The notes beneath the pieces are model-generated. The model saw only the letters and a program-made list of their open reading frames with translations, searched no databases and was not told the origin of the DNA. Positions 25,054-33,884 of a stretch of 64,000 bases of DNA are shown in pieces. A program made the position numbers and the translations under genes. Numbering within the stretch: position 1 is the first letter of the stretch; each line of letters begins with the position of its first letter. The stretch comes from Chloroflexota bacterium (lineage in GTDB: Bacteria; Chloroflexota; Dormibacteria; Dormibacterales; Dormibacteraceae), in contig VBEK01000143.1 of NCBI GenBank assembly GCA_005889135.1, positions 1-64,000 of the forward strand. The letters run 5' to 3'.

Positions 25054-25701
25054 ATGCACCTGATCCCGACAGTCATCACCAACGACGGGCGCGGCGAGCG
25101 CGCGTACGACATCTACTCGCGACTCCTGAAGGACGGGGTGATTTTCGTCCGCGGGGTCATCGACGACGACATGGCGAGCACGGTCACGGCGCAGCTCCTG
25201 TTCCTCGAGAACGAGGCGCCGGACCGCGACATCCAGATCTACATCAACAGCCCGGGCGGCTCGCTCACGGCCGCGCTCTCCATCTACGACGCGATGCAGT
25301 ACGTCGGCCCGAAGGTCGCAACCCTGTGCACTGGTCTGGCGGCGAGCGGCGCCTCGATCCTGCTCGCGGGCGGCGACCCGGGGATGCGCATGTCGCTGCC
25401 GCACGCGCAGATCCTCATCCACCAGCCGTTCACGCAAGGGATCCAGGGCCAGGCGTCGGACATCCAGATCCACGCCCAGGAGATCCTCCGCCAGCGCGAG
25501 CAGGTGGCGCGCATCTATGCCAAGCACTGCAAGCGACAGCTCGAGGACGTCGAGCGCGCGATGGAGCGCGACTTCTTCATGACGCCGGAGCAAGCGAAGG
25601 ACTGGGGGCTCGTCGACCTGATCGTGGAGAAGAACCCCCACTTCGGCGCCCAGCAGGCGGAGCAGGAAAAGGAAAAGGCACCGAGCAAGGCCAAGGCTTG
25701 A
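25054..25701 (+). CDS. clpP: ATP-dependent Clp protease proteolytic subunit
   Basis: 215 residues. Catalytic triad in place: Ser98 (LAASGAS), His123 (LIHQP), Asp173 ([17 protein letters not shown]). The usual AASMGA around Ser98 reads AASGAS. The degradation chamber is built from two heptamers and fed by ClpC/ClpX, which are not in this window. Preceded by AGGAGGTAAGGGG, a strong ribosome binding site. The last bases overlap the epimerase start (TTGA). Confidence 0.95.
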   Translation: MHLIPTVITNDGRGERAYDIYSRLLKDGVIFVRGVIDDDMASTVTAQLLFLENEAPDRDIQIYINSPGGSLTAALSIYDAMQYVGPKVATLCTGLAASGASILLAGGDPGMRMSLPHAQILIHQPFTQGIQGQASDIQIHAQEILRQREQVARIYAKHCKRQLEDVERAMERDFFMTPEQAKDWGLVDLIVEKNPHFGAQQAEQEKEKAPSKAKA

Positions 25702-26663
25702 GGGTCTTGGTCCTCGGCGGGACGCGGTTCATCGGCCGCGCCACCGTCGAGGAGCTCGTCGCCTCTGGCGACGAGGTTCTGGTCGTGCATCGCGGCGTGC
25801 TCGAGCCGGACGACATGACGCCGGTCAGTCACCTCCACTGCGAGCGTGCCGAGCTGGGGAAGCATCGGGCGGAGTTGGAAGACTTCGCGCCCGACGCGGT
25901 GATCGACTACCGGGCGCTGACACGCAGGGACGCCGAGACCGCGCTGGAGGCCCTCCCAGACGTGGCGCGCTGGATCGTCATCTCCAGCGTCGACGTCTAC
26001 CGGGCGTTCGGGGCGCTGAACAGCGATGACGAGACCGACCCAGTGCCTCTGGACGAGGAGTCGCCGCTGCGGTCGGAGCGCTACCCGTACCGGGGCAAGA
26101 TGCCCGGCATGGACGATTACGACAAGCTCGACGTCGAGGACGTGTACCTGCCGCGCGGTGCGACCGTGCTGCGCCTGCCGATGGTCTACGGCGAGCACGA
26201 TTACCAGCGGCGCGAGGAGTTCCTGCTCCGGCGGATCCGCGCCGGCCGCAAGCGCATCCCCTTTGGGAGCGGGCAGTGGCTCACGTGCCGCATCTACGTG
26301 CGCGACGTCGGACGCGCGGTGAGGCTGGCTCTGGAGAAGCCGCTTACCGGCGAGGTGCTGAACGTCTGCGAGGACCGCAGCTTTTCGATGGGCATGTGGT
26401 CGCGGATGATCCTCGAGGCCGCGGAGTCCGACGCCGCGCTGGTTCGTGTCGCCGACGAGGCGCTGCCCGAGGACCTGAAGTTCACGGGCACCGTGACCCA
26501 GCACATCGCGGCCAGCGCGCGCAAAGCGCGCTCGCTGCTCGCGTGGACGACGTCAGACCCGCACGAGACTTTGCGCAAGACGGTGCGCTGGCATCTCGCC
26601 CACCCGCCGGAGGACGCGAGCGACGACTTCGCGCCGGACGACCGCGCGTTAGGCACGCTCTAG
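25698..26663 (+). CDS. NAD-dependent epimerase/dehydratase
   Basis: 321 residues. Extended SDR: NAD loop [18 protein letters not shown], then [11 protein letters not shown], and a YPYRGKM segment at the usual YxxxK position. TTG at 25698 overlaps the clpP stop. Substrate not evident; resembles nucleotide-sugar epimerase-like proteins of unknown role. Confidence 0.83.
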   Translation: MRVLVLGGTRFIGRATVEELVASGDEVLVVHRGVLEPDDMTPVSHLHCERAELGKHRAELEDFAPDAVIDYRALTRRDAETALEALPDVARWIVISSVDVYRAFGALNSDDETDPVPLDEESPLRSERYPYRGKMPGMDDYDKLDVEDVYLPRGATVLRLPMVYGEHDYQRREEFLLRRIRAGRKRIPFGSGQWLTCRIYVRDVGRAVRLALEKPLTGEVLNVCEDRSFSMGMWSRMILEAAESDAALVRVADEALPEDLKFTGTVTQHIAASARKARSLLAWTTSDPHETLRKTVRWHLAHPPEDASDDFAPDDRALGTL

Positions 26664-26666
26664 AGT
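26661..26666 (+). promoter_or_regulatory. -10 box of a probable leaderless transcript
   Basis: TAGAGT, 7 bases, then the ATG at 26674. It overlaps the stop codon of the epimerase gene. Confidence 0.45.
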
Positions 26667-26673
26667 TCTCCGC

Positions 26674-29520
26674 ATGGCGCGGAGGTACCGGCCTTTCGAT
26701 TTCGAGCGCGGCGGGCCATTCGAGCCTGGGCGCCCCTTCCGCGTCCCACCGCCGTCGCGACGCTTCTGGGCGGGCGTGTCCCTCTTCGTCCTCGCGATCT
26801 TCGTCTTCGTCGCCGCCAGCCCGGTCGTGACCTTCATCACCGACATCGAGTGGTATGACGCGCTTGGCCTGCGCGGCGTGTTCCTCACGCGGGTCGCCCT
26901 GGAGTGGGCGATGTGGCTCGGCAGCTTCGCCCTCGCCTTCCTTTACCTCGCCGTCAACGTCTTCATCGCCCAGCGCGTGCGCTCGGGGGGAGCCCTGCGC
27001 GCGGTCGGAATCCGCCGCTCCGTGATCCGCAGCCCGGCCGGTTGGGTGAGCCTCGGCGCCGCGGTCGCGGTCGCCCTCATCCTCTCGTTCGGCGCCTCCG
27101 CCCAGTGGCAGTCGCTCGCGCTCTTCATGCACTCCACGCCCACCGGCACAACTGACCCGGTGCTGGGCCAGGACATCTCCTTTTATCTGTTGACGCTGCC
27201 GTTCCTGCACGTCGTCGGCAACTGGGCGCTCGGGCTTGACTTCCTCGCCATCCTGCTCATCGCCGCTCTGTACGCGTGGCGCGGCGACGCCTTCGACTTC
27301 CGCCCGACCGTCGGCGCCCTGGCCCACGTCTCGGTCCTGATCGCGGCGTTCGCCGTGACCCTCGCCGCGACGGCCTGGATCGGGCGCTACGACCTGCTCT
27401 TCGCCCACAACAGCACCGTGGTGTGGGGCGCCGCGTACACCGACATCAACGCCCGCCTTCCGCTTTACACGTTCCAGGCCGGGCTTGGCGTCGTGCTCGC
27501 GGGCGCGCTGGTCGCGAACGCCTGGCTGCGCCGGCTCTGGGTGCCGGCCGCGGCTGCCGCCGTCTGGATCGCGGTCGCGGTCGTTGGCCAGGCCTACCCG
27601 GGGCTCATCCAATCCCTCTCCGTAACCCCGAACGCCCAGGCCTACGAGCTGCCCTACATCCAGCGTGAGATCGCCGGCACCCAGGCCGCCTACGGCCTGT
27701 CCGACGTCAAGGTGAGCAACTTCAGCGGCGACCAGCCGCTGACCGCCAAGGACGTGCAGGCCGACCAGGTCACGGTCAACAACCTCCGGTTGTGGGACTA
27801 CACGCAGCTAGCCGAGACCTACCAGCAGCAGCAGGCCATCCGCACCTACTACGCGTTCCACGACATCGACATCGACCGCTACACGATCAACGGCCAGTAC
27901 CAGCAGCTGGAGATCAGCGGCCGCGAGATCGACACCTCCAAGCTGTCGGCGGCGGCCCAGAACTGGACCAACGACCACCTCCAGTACACGCACGGCTACG
28001 GCGCCGCCGCGAGCCCGGTCAACGCCGTGGTGGGCGAGGGCCTGCCGGCCTCGGTCGTCGGCGACCTTCCGCCGTCCGGGCCCCTGAAGATCACGCAGCC
28101 GGCGATCTACTTCGGCGAGGTTCCCGGCGCCGACGACTACGACATCGCACCGTCGAGCGTGAAGGAGTTCGACTACCCGCTAGGCAGCGGCGACGCGTTC
28201 ACGAATTACGCCGGGACGCACGGCGTCCCGCTCAACGCCACGAACCGCGCGCTGTGGGCGCTGCGGCTGGGGGACAAGGACCTGCTCGTGACCCAGCAGC
28301 TGACGGAGAAGAGCCAGATGCTGTACCGACGCAACATCCGCGAGCGCGCCCAGGAGCTGGCGCCCTTCTTGACCTTCGATTCCGACCCGTACATCGTCAT
28401 CGTCGACGGCAGGATCTACTGGGTCCTCGACGCGTATACGACGGCTGACACCTACCCGTACGCGCAGGCCGAAGACCTGACCAGTGACTTCAGGATCAAC
28501 TACATCCGCAACTCGGTGAAGGTCGTCATCGACGCCTACGAGGGCACCGCCGACTTCTACATCGTCGACGCGAAGGACCCGATCATCAAGGCCTACCAGG
28601 CGACGTTCCCGGCTCTGTTCAAGCCCATCGACTCGATGCCGGCGGGACTGCGCGCGCACCTGCGCGTGCCCGAAGGACTGTTCAACCTCCAGGTCATCAT
28701 CTACGCGACCTACCACGTCACCCCCGACGCGGCGGGCGCCAAGGTGCTGTTCGCGCGCGAGGACGTGTGGGCGGTGCCGACGACGCAGAGCGGACCTCGC
28801 AGCCAGGCGACGACCATGACCCCTTACTACGTGCTGTTCCGCCTGCCGGGCGAGGACAACCCCGAGTTCCTCTTGATCATGCCGTACACGCCGCTGAACA
28901 AGAGCAACCTGGTCTCCTGGCTCGCGGCGCGCAGCGACGGCACCCACTACGGCCAGTACACCGCCTACGTGTTGCCCAAGGACAAGACGATCTTCGGCCC
29001 GCAGCAGGTGGCCAACCGGATCAACGCCAACACTCAGATCTCTAGCGACTTCACGCTCTTCGACCAGGCCGGGTCGGAGGTGCAGCAGGGCAACCTCCTG
29101 GTCGTGCCGATCGGCAACTCCTTCCTCTACTTCGAGCCCGTCTACCTGCGCGCCAAGCAAACGGCGAGCCTCCCCGAGCTGAAGCGCATCATCCTCGTCG
29201 ACCAGGACACGGTCGCCTACGCGACCAACCTCGACCAGGCGATCCAGCAGCTGGTGGGAGGGGCCGCGCCACCGACCAACCAGCCGCCGGTAACGACCTA
29301 CACGCCGCAGCAGGTGGCCCAGATCCAGGGCCTGATCGCGCAGGCGAACGAGCACTACCAGGCGGCCTACAACGCGCTGAAGCGCGGCGACCTGACGACG
29401 TTCTCGACCGAGATGGCCAAGGTCGGCCAGATCCTGCAGCAGCTGCAGGCCATCACGGGTGGCACCACGTCGCCGACGCCCTCACCCAGTCCCTCGCCGA
29501 AGGCCTCGCCCTCGCCTTAG
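26674..29520 (+). CDS. UPF0182 family membrane protein
   Basis: 948 residues. The N-terminal third has about seven transmembrane helices. The soluble remainder carries the conserved UPF0182 (COG1615) segments IQREIAGTQAAYGL, NNLRLWD, GVGAAASPVN-type and YYVLFRLPGE. The extreme C-terminus is a Ser/Pro-rich linker (TSPTPSPSPSPKASPSP). The family is frequent in actinobacteria, cyanobacteria and Chloroflexota; the function is unknown. It ends with stop codons overlapping those of convergent pcm. Confidence 0.92.
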   Translation: MARRYRPFDFERGGPFEPGRPFRVPPPSRRFWAGVSLFVLAIFVFVAASPVVTFITDIEWYDALGLRGVFLTRVALEWAMWLGSFALAFLYLAVNVFIAQRVRSGGALRAVGIRRSVIRSPAGWVSLGAAVAVALILSFGASAQWQSLALFMHSTPTGTTDPVLGQDISFYLLTLPFLHVVGNWALGLDFLAILLIAALYAWRGDAFDFRPTVGALAHVSVLIAAFAVTLAATAWIGRYDLLFAHNSTVVWGAAYTDINARLPLYTFQAGLGVVLAGALVANAWLRRLWVPAAAAAVWIAVAVVGQAYPGLIQSLSVTPNAQAYELPYIQREIAGTQAAYGLSDVKVSNFSGDQPLTAKDVQADQVTVNNLRLWDYTQLAETYQQQQAIRTYYAFHDIDIDRYTINGQYQQLEISGREIDTSKLSAAAQNWTNDHLQYTHGYGAAASPVNAVVGEGLPASVVGDLPPSGPLKITQPAIYFGEVPGADDYDIAPSSVKEFDYPLGSGDAFTNYAGTHGVPLNATNRALWALRLGDKDLLVTQQLTEKSQMLYRRNIRERAQELAPFLTFDSDPYIVIVDGRIYWVLDAYTTADTYPYAQAEDLTSDFRINYIRNSVKVVIDAYEGTADFYIVDAKDPIIKAYQATFPALFKPIDSMPAGLRAHLRVPEGLFNLQVIIYATYHVTPDAAGAKVLFAREDVWAVPTTQSGPRSQATTMTPYYVLFRLPGEDNPEFLLIMPYTPLNKSNLVSWLAARSDGTHYGQYTAYVLPKDKTIFGPQQVANRINANTQISSDFTLFDQAGSEVQQGNLLVVPIGNSFLYFEPVYLRAKQTASLPELKRIILVDQDTVAYATNLDQAIQQLVGGAAPPTNQPPVTTYTPQQVAQIQGLIAQANEHYQAAYNALKRGDLTTFSTEMAKVGQILQQLQAITGGTTSPTPSPSPSPKASPSP

Positions 29521-30143
29521 CCGGGGCGCAGAGGGACGAACAGCACCGGGAACATCGAGCGGTAGCTCACCTCGGCGCCGGCGCGCGTGTACAGGCGCAG
29601 GTCCTGCGGCTCCTCGGCGGAGAACGCGACCGGGATGACCAGCCTCCCGCCGTCCGCCAGCTGGTCGACGAGCGGCTGCGGCACGCCCCGCGCCGCGGCG
29701 GCGACGAGGATCACCGCGTAAGGCGCGCCGGCCGGCCAGCCGAGGCTGCCGTCGCCGACCGCCACCTCGACGTTGTCGTAACCGAGACGGCGAAGCGTCT
29801 CCGACGCGTGCTCCGCCAGTGCGGGCTCGCGCTCGACGGTGACGACGAGGCGGCACATCCGGCTCAATACCGCGGCCGCGTATCCCGAACCGGTGCCGAC
29901 CTCGAGCGCGACGTCGTCGGGCTGTGGAGCGGCCGCCTGAACCATCAGCGCGACGACCAGCGGCTGGGAGATCGTCTGGCCGCAATCGATGGCGAGGGCG
30001 CGGTCTTCATAGGCGTGGCGGCGCATCCGCGGCGAGAGGAACTCTTCGCGGGGCACCGACGCCATCGCCTGCAGCACGCGCTCGTCGGTGACGCCGTGCG
30101 GGCGCAGCTGCTCGGCCACCATCCGCTGCGCGGGTGTGCTCAT
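29517..30143 (-). CDS. pcm: protein-L-isoaspartate O-methyltransferase
   Basis: 208 residues. Motif I ALEVGTGSGYAAAVL, an early FLSPRMRRHAYEDRALAIDCGQTISQP typical of PIMT and a late GGRLVIPVAF. It repairs L-isoaspartyl damage in proteins with SAM. The ATG at 30143 is chosen; it is divergent from the HPRT-fusion gene. Together with the isoaspartyl peptidase at 18.3 kb, the window holds two isoaspartate-handling enzymes. Confidence 0.93.
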   Translation of the reverse strand: MSTPAQRMVAEQLRPHGVTDERVLQAMASVPREEFLSPRMRRHAYEDRALAIDCGQTISQPLVVALMVQAAAPQPDDVALEVGTGSGYAAAVLSRMCRLVVTVEREPALAEHASETLRRLGYDNVEVAVGDGSLGWPAGAPYAVILVAAAARGVPQPLVDQLADGGRLVIPVAFSAEEPQDLRLYTRAGAEVSYRSMFPVLFVPLRPG

Positions 30144-30166
30144 CCGGACGTCCCCGACCCCGAGAG

Positions 30167-30172
30167 TACAAT
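30167..30172 (+). promoter_or_regulatory. -10 box upstream of the HPRT-fusion gene
   Basis: TACAAT in the short divergent gap between pcm and the fusion gene, 13 bases before TTG 30186. Probably the plus-strand promoter, with a very short leader. Confidence 0.4.
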
Positions 30173-30185
30173 CACCATCGTTTCC

Positions 30186-31178
30186 TTGGCGTCGTCCGTC
30201 TCCTCCACAGTCCCGCAAAAATGGCGCCGCCCCGTCCGCCAGCGGTCGCGCCTGGTCCGGCGAACCGGACCGGCTCACTCCCGCGTCGAGTTTGCGCATC
30301 CGTCCGAGCAGGAGTTCGCGCGCTTCCTCGACTACTACCGCATTCGCTGGCAGTACGAGCCGGTCTCGTTCCCGATCGCATGGGAGGCCATGCGCGTGGC
30401 CGAGATGTTCACGCCCGACTTCTACCTCCCCGAGCACGACCTCTACATCGAGCTGACGACGATGAAGCAGTCGCTCGTCACGCCCAAGAACCGCAAGCTG
30501 CGGCTGGTGCGCGAGCTGTACCCCGAGCTCAATGTCCGCCTGCTTTACCGCAAGGACTACCAGCAGCTGCTGGCCAAGGCCGGCTACGGCGCGCTGGAGG
30601 TCATCGACCTCCGCAAGGAGGACATCGGCGAGATCCTCATCTCACCCGTCGAGCTGGAGACACGTATACGCTCGCTCGGGCGCAAGATCTCGCGCGACTA
30701 CCGCGGCCAGTCCCTGGTCGTGGTCGGCGTGCTCAAGGGCGTCACCTTCTTCCTCGCCGACCTGGCGCGGCAGATCAAGGTCCCCTTCGTCCTCGATTAC
30801 GTGGACCTGCAGCGCTTCGCCGGCGCGCTTCCGCAAGACCGCGTCCGCATCGTGCGCGACATCGACTACCCGATCGAGGGCCGGCACGTACTCCTGGTCG
30901 AGGACATCATCAACACCGGCTTCACCGTCGACTACGTCCTCGGCGAGCTCCGGCGCCGCCAGCCGGCGTCCCTCGAGGTCGCGACCCTGCTCGACCGCCC
31001 ACTGCGCCGCCTTGTCAAGATCCCGCTCAAGTACGTGGGCTTCCAGATCCCGAACGACTACGTCGTCGGCTACGGCCTCGACTACCGCGAGCTCTACCGC
31101 AACCTGCCGTTCATCTGCACCCTGCGGGCGAGCGTCCTCGACCTGCCGGCCCGCCTCGAAAGCCCGCGCCAAGCCTGA
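30186..31178 (+). CDS. nuclease-like domain fused to hypoxanthine phosphoribosyltransferase-like domain
   Basis: 330 residues. Residues about 35-130 resemble a PD-(D/E)xK nuclease fold: EQEFARFLDYYRIRWQYEP, FTPDFYLPEHDLYIELTT (Asp78, Glu89) and VRLLYRKDYQQLLAKAG. Residues about 145-325 are an HPRT: VVVGVLKGVTFFLADLAR, LLVEDIINTGFTVDYVL and YVGFQIPNDYVVGYGLDYRE. At the PRPP loop the usual catalytic Asp (human Asp137, EDIIDTG) is Asn243. TTG 30186 is the only start near the domain edge. Whether it salvages purines, cuts nucleic acid, or both is unknown. Confidence 0.75.
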   Translation: MASSVSSTVPQKWRRPVRQRSRLVRRTGPAHSRVEFAHPSEQEFARFLDYYRIRWQYEPVSFPIAWEAMRVAEMFTPDFYLPEHDLYIELTTMKQSLVTPKNRKLRLVRELYPELNVRLLYRKDYQQLLAKAGYGALEVIDLRKEDIGEILISPVELETRIRSLGRKISRDYRGQSLVVVGVLKGVTFFLADLARQIKVPFVLDYVDLQRFAGALPQDRVRIVRDIDYPIEGRHVLLVEDIINTGFTVDYVLGELRRRQPASLEVATLLDRPLRRLVKIPLKYVGFQIPNDYVVGYGLDYRELYRNLPFICTLRASVLDLPARLESPRQA

Positions 31179-31474
31179 GCCCCGCCTCGCGTCTGGCCCG
31201 CCTCCTGGACTGGATGGCCGGGCGTGACTTCGACGACCTCGTCGGCTCGGGATTGTTAAAGGAAGTGGAAGAGGTCGTGGTCGACGCCTACCTCTCGGTC
31301 CATCCCGGCGCGGCGCGGCCGGACGCCTATCGGTGGCTTCGCTACGAGGATCCCGAGCCGGTGGCGCGGCTGGCGGACGGCGTCAGGAGGCTGCGGACAA
31401 AGGGTGCAGATTTCGACGCCCGGGCTGTGGACAAAGCTTGCGCAAAGGCCGGCGAACGGGGGCTTTCGAACTGA
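31175..31474 (+). CDS. conserved-looking hypothetical protein, probable CTG start
   Basis: From CTG 31175, which overlaps the HPRT-fusion stop as CTGA, it is 99 residues: MSPASRLARLLDWMAGRDF and on. The first ATG is 31214 (86 residues). The sequence is helical and charged (LKEVEEVVVDAYLSVHPG) with no domain recognised. Expression with the fusion gene is likely. Confidence 0.55.
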   Translation: MSPASRLARLLDWMAGRDFDDLVGSGLLKEVEEVVVDAYLSVHPGAARPDAYRWLRYEDPEPVARLADGVRRLRTKGADFDARAVDKACAKAGERGLSN

Positions 31475-31756
31475 GCCCGCCGTGTGGAGGTTCTGGGGAA
31501 AAGTAATGCCCCAAGAGACCTTCCTGTTTACCCTGAAGTCCCCTATGCGTTTTTCGGTTTCCATCCCGGGTTGCCCCGGACCTTCCACCTACTCGACGTT
31601 CGGTATCCTCAGGTTTACCGTACTCAGCCGCTTGGGGCGTCGCGAAAGTTAACAGGGGCCAAAGAACACGTCAACAAAGAAAAAAATCGAATCGCCAGGC
31701 AAATCCTGGTGGCTTGACACAGTGATGTCGGAGTCGTTAGAGGAGGCACCGAACGC
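31475..31756. other. 282-base non-coding gap, lower GC, before the thiolase
   Basis: No convincing gene. The right part contains an A-rich run (GAAAAAAATCG), a CCAGG/CAAAT/CCTGG hairpin (31695-31709) and a TTGACA at 31714-31719 with TTAGAG 17 bases further, which would place +1 very close to the AGGAGG at 31741. A plausible promoter region for the thiolase, perhaps with an earlier start in the gap. No known riboswitch was recognised. Confidence 0.5.
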
Positions 31757-32917
31757 ATGCGAGAGGTAGTGATCGTAGAGGCGGTCCGCACGCCCATCGC
31801 GCGCGGAAAGAGCAGCGGCAAGCTCCACGAGGTCCATCCCGTGGTCCTCGGCTCACTGGTGCTGAAAGAGGTCGTGCGCCGAGCGGGCATCGAGCCCGAC
31901 CAGGTCGAGGACGTCGTCTTCGGGTGCGTGGGCCAGGCCGGCGAGCAGAGCCTCAACATAGGGCGCAACGCGTGGCTGACCGCGGGTTTTCCCGTGACCA
32001 CGCCCGCGACGACCGTCGACCGCCAGTGCGGCTCGAGCCAGCAGGCCATCCACTTCGCGGCCAACCTCATCCAGTCGGGCGTGTGCGACATCACGATCGC
32101 CGGCGGTGTCGAGTCGATGAGCCGCGTGCCCATGGGCTCCAACGCGGTCTCGCCCGGCACGCCGTTTCCGCCCGAGCTGATGGAGCTCTACGACCTGGTG
32201 CCGCAGGGCATCTCCGCGGAGCTGATGGCGCGGAAGTACGGGGTCTCGCGTCGGGAGATGGACGAGCTCAGCGTCGAGAGCCACCACCGCGCGCACGAGG
32301 CGACGGAGATGGGCTACTTCGCGTCCCAGATCCTGCCCGTCGACATCTCGAACGGGCAGCACGAGATCTTCAGCCGCGACGAGGGCATCCGCGGCAACGC
32401 CACCTACGAGTCGACCGCCGCGCTCGCCCCGGCCTTCAACCCCGAGCACTCGATCACCGCCGGCAACTCGAGCCAGATCTCGGACGGCGCCGCGGCGGTG
32501 ATGCTGATGTCGCTCGACAAGGCGAAGGAGCTCGGCATCAAGCCGCGGGCGCGCATTCGCGCCCAGGCCGTCGTCGGCACCGACCCTGTTCTCATGCTCG
32601 AGGGGCCGATCCCCGGCACGGCCGCGGTCCTGAAGCGGGCCGGCCTCGAGCTGCACAGCATCGACCTGTTCGAGGTCAACGAGGCGTTCGCGTCGGTGGT
32701 GCTCGCCTGGCAGAAGGAGACGGGCGCCGACCTGAAGAAGACCAACGTCAACGGCGGCGCGATCGCGATGGGCCATCCGTTGGGCGCCTCGGGGGCGATC
32801 CTGATGACGCGCCTGCTGCACGAGCTGGAGCGGCGCGACGGGCGCTACGGCCTGGAGACGATGTGCTGCGGCGGGGGACTGGGAACGGCCACGATCATCG
32901 ATCGCGAAGTTGAGTAA
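31757..32917 (+). CDS. acetyl-CoA C-acyltransferase (thiolase)
   Basis: 386 residues. Active-site Cys in TVDRQCGSSQQAIH, catalytic His in NVNGGAIAMGHPLGASG and second Cys in MCCGGGLGTA. It cleaves or condenses acyl-CoAs in fatty-acid or steroid-type beta-oxidation. AGGAGG 10 bases before the ATG makes this one of the few genes here with a strong Shine-Dalgarno. The cupin gene begins inside its last 8 bases. Confidence 0.93.
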   Translation: MREVVIVEAVRTPIARGKSSGKLHEVHPVVLGSLVLKEVVRRAGIEPDQVEDVVFGCVGQAGEQSLNIGRNAWLTAGFPVTTPATTVDRQCGSSQQAIHFAANLIQSGVCDITIAGGVESMSRVPMGSNAVSPGTPFPPELMELYDLVPQGISAELMARKYGVSRREMDELSVESHHRAHEATEMGYFASQILPVDISNGQHEIFSRDEGIRGNATYESTAALAPAFNPEHSITAGNSSQISDGAAAVMLMSLDKAKELGIKPRARIRAQAVVGTDPVLMLEGPIPGTAAVLKRAGLELHSIDLFEVNEAFASVVLAWQKETGADLKKTNVNGGAIAMGHPLGASGAILMTRLLHELERRDGRYGLETMCCGGGLGTATIIDREVE

Positions 32918-33278
32918 CACCTTCCGGGCGCTGGGCGAACTCAGGCCGTACGTGCTCCTCGACGGCATCACCGCGCGGGCCGTCAACGGCGAGCGGATGA
33001 CGATGGCAGTGGTGGACCTGGATCCTGGTCTCGTCATGCCCGAGCACCACCACGAGAACGAGCAGCTCGGTTTCATCATCACCGGGTCGCTCACGTTTCA
33101 CATCGGCGAAGAGGTGCGAGAGCTTGGCCCGGGGGACACGTACTCGATCCCCAGCCATGTGCCGCACCACGTTGTCGTTGGGCCCGATGGCTGCACCGTC
33201 CTCGACGTGTTCGCGCCCGTCCGTGCCGACTGGGAGTCGGCGAAGCGACTAGCGCCCTCGCCGGGCCGATGGCCGTAG
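32910..33278 (+). CDS. cupin domain protein
   Basis: 122 residues. Metal-binding cupin motif 1: MPEHHHENEQLGFIITG; motif 2: PSHVPHHVVVGPDG. A small single-domain cupin, perhaps an enzyme or ligand sensor. TTG start overlapping the thiolase stop. Its end overlaps the convergent DNA glycosylase by 30 bases. Confidence 0.85.
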   Translation: MSNTFRALGELRPYVLLDGITARAVNGERMTMAVVDLDPGLVMPEHHHENEQLGFIITGSLTFHIGEEVRELGPGDTYSIPSHVPHHVVVGPDGCTVLDVFAPVRADWESAKRLAPSPGRWP

Positions 33279-33884
33279 ATGTCTGGACAGGGCGGGCGAG
33301 TCGACCACGTAGCGCAGTAGCCGCTTCTCCCACACACCGGTGCCGCCGACGCCGACCCGGGCCGTGACGTATACGTGGCGCTTCGGCGCCCCGTCGTCGA
33401 CGACGTAGAGGTCGGGAGGCAGCAGCGCCGCCCCGTTCAGCGCGGCGTCGATGCCGAGGGCGCGGGTGAGGAGTCCAGGCCCGCCGCACCGACCAACCCC
33501 AGGGCCGGGCTCCAGCGCGCGCACCAGCACGGCCTGGGGCATTCCGGCCTCGCGGGTGACGAAGTTGAGGCACCAGTGCATGCCGTAAGTGAAGTAGACG
33601 TACGCGTGGCCTGGCGGCCCGAACATGACCTCGGTCCGCGCCGTCCGCCTTCCTCCCCGCGAGTGCGCGGCTAGGTCGTCGGGGCCGAGGTAAGCCTCGA
33701 CCTCCACAAGCCGCCCCCAGAGCACGCGTCCGTCCACCTCGCGCACGAGCACCTTGTCGAGGAGGTCGCGCGCGACCTCGCGCGTGTCGCGGGCGAAGAA
33801 CGAGGCGTCGAGAATCTCCCCGTCAGGACGTGGGGGTCTTCTCTCGCTCAGGCTCTCGCTTCTCCAGCCTCTTGCGGGCGGCAT
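33249..33884 (-). CDS. 3-methyladenine DNA glycosylase (MPG/AAG family)
   Basis: 211 residues as drawn. Core MPG segments: RDLLDKVLVREVDG, VEVEAYLGPDDLAAHSRGG and MFGPPGHAYVYFTYGMHWCLNFV, with the catalytic Glu in VEVEAY. It flips and removes alkylated purines. The start is uncertain: ATG 33884 overlaps the GGDEF gene by 62 bases, while the family N-terminus (ILDASFFARDT) would fit an ATT start just after that gene's stop. Confidence 0.88.
   Translation of the reverse strand: MPPARGWRSESLSERRPPRPDGEILDASFFARDTREVARDLLDKVLVREVDGRVLWGRLVEVEAYLGPDDLAAHSRGGRRTARTEVMFGPPGHAYVYFTYGMHWCLNFVTREAGMPQAVLVRALEPGPGVGRCGGPGLLTRALGIDAALNGAALLPPDLYVVDDGAPKRHVYVTARVGVGGTGVWEKRLLRYVVDSPALSRHLRPSARRGR

Noticed and set aside
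31404-31652. 82-codon frame across the end of the 31175 gene and the low-GC gap
   Set aside because: It overlaps a better-supported frame, lacks a ribosome site and has no family-like segments.
31714-31742. TTGACA-N17-TTAGAG as the main thiolase promoter
   Set aside because: It would place +1 within or after the AGGAGG, leaving the good ribosome site untranscribed. Kept only as a possible element.
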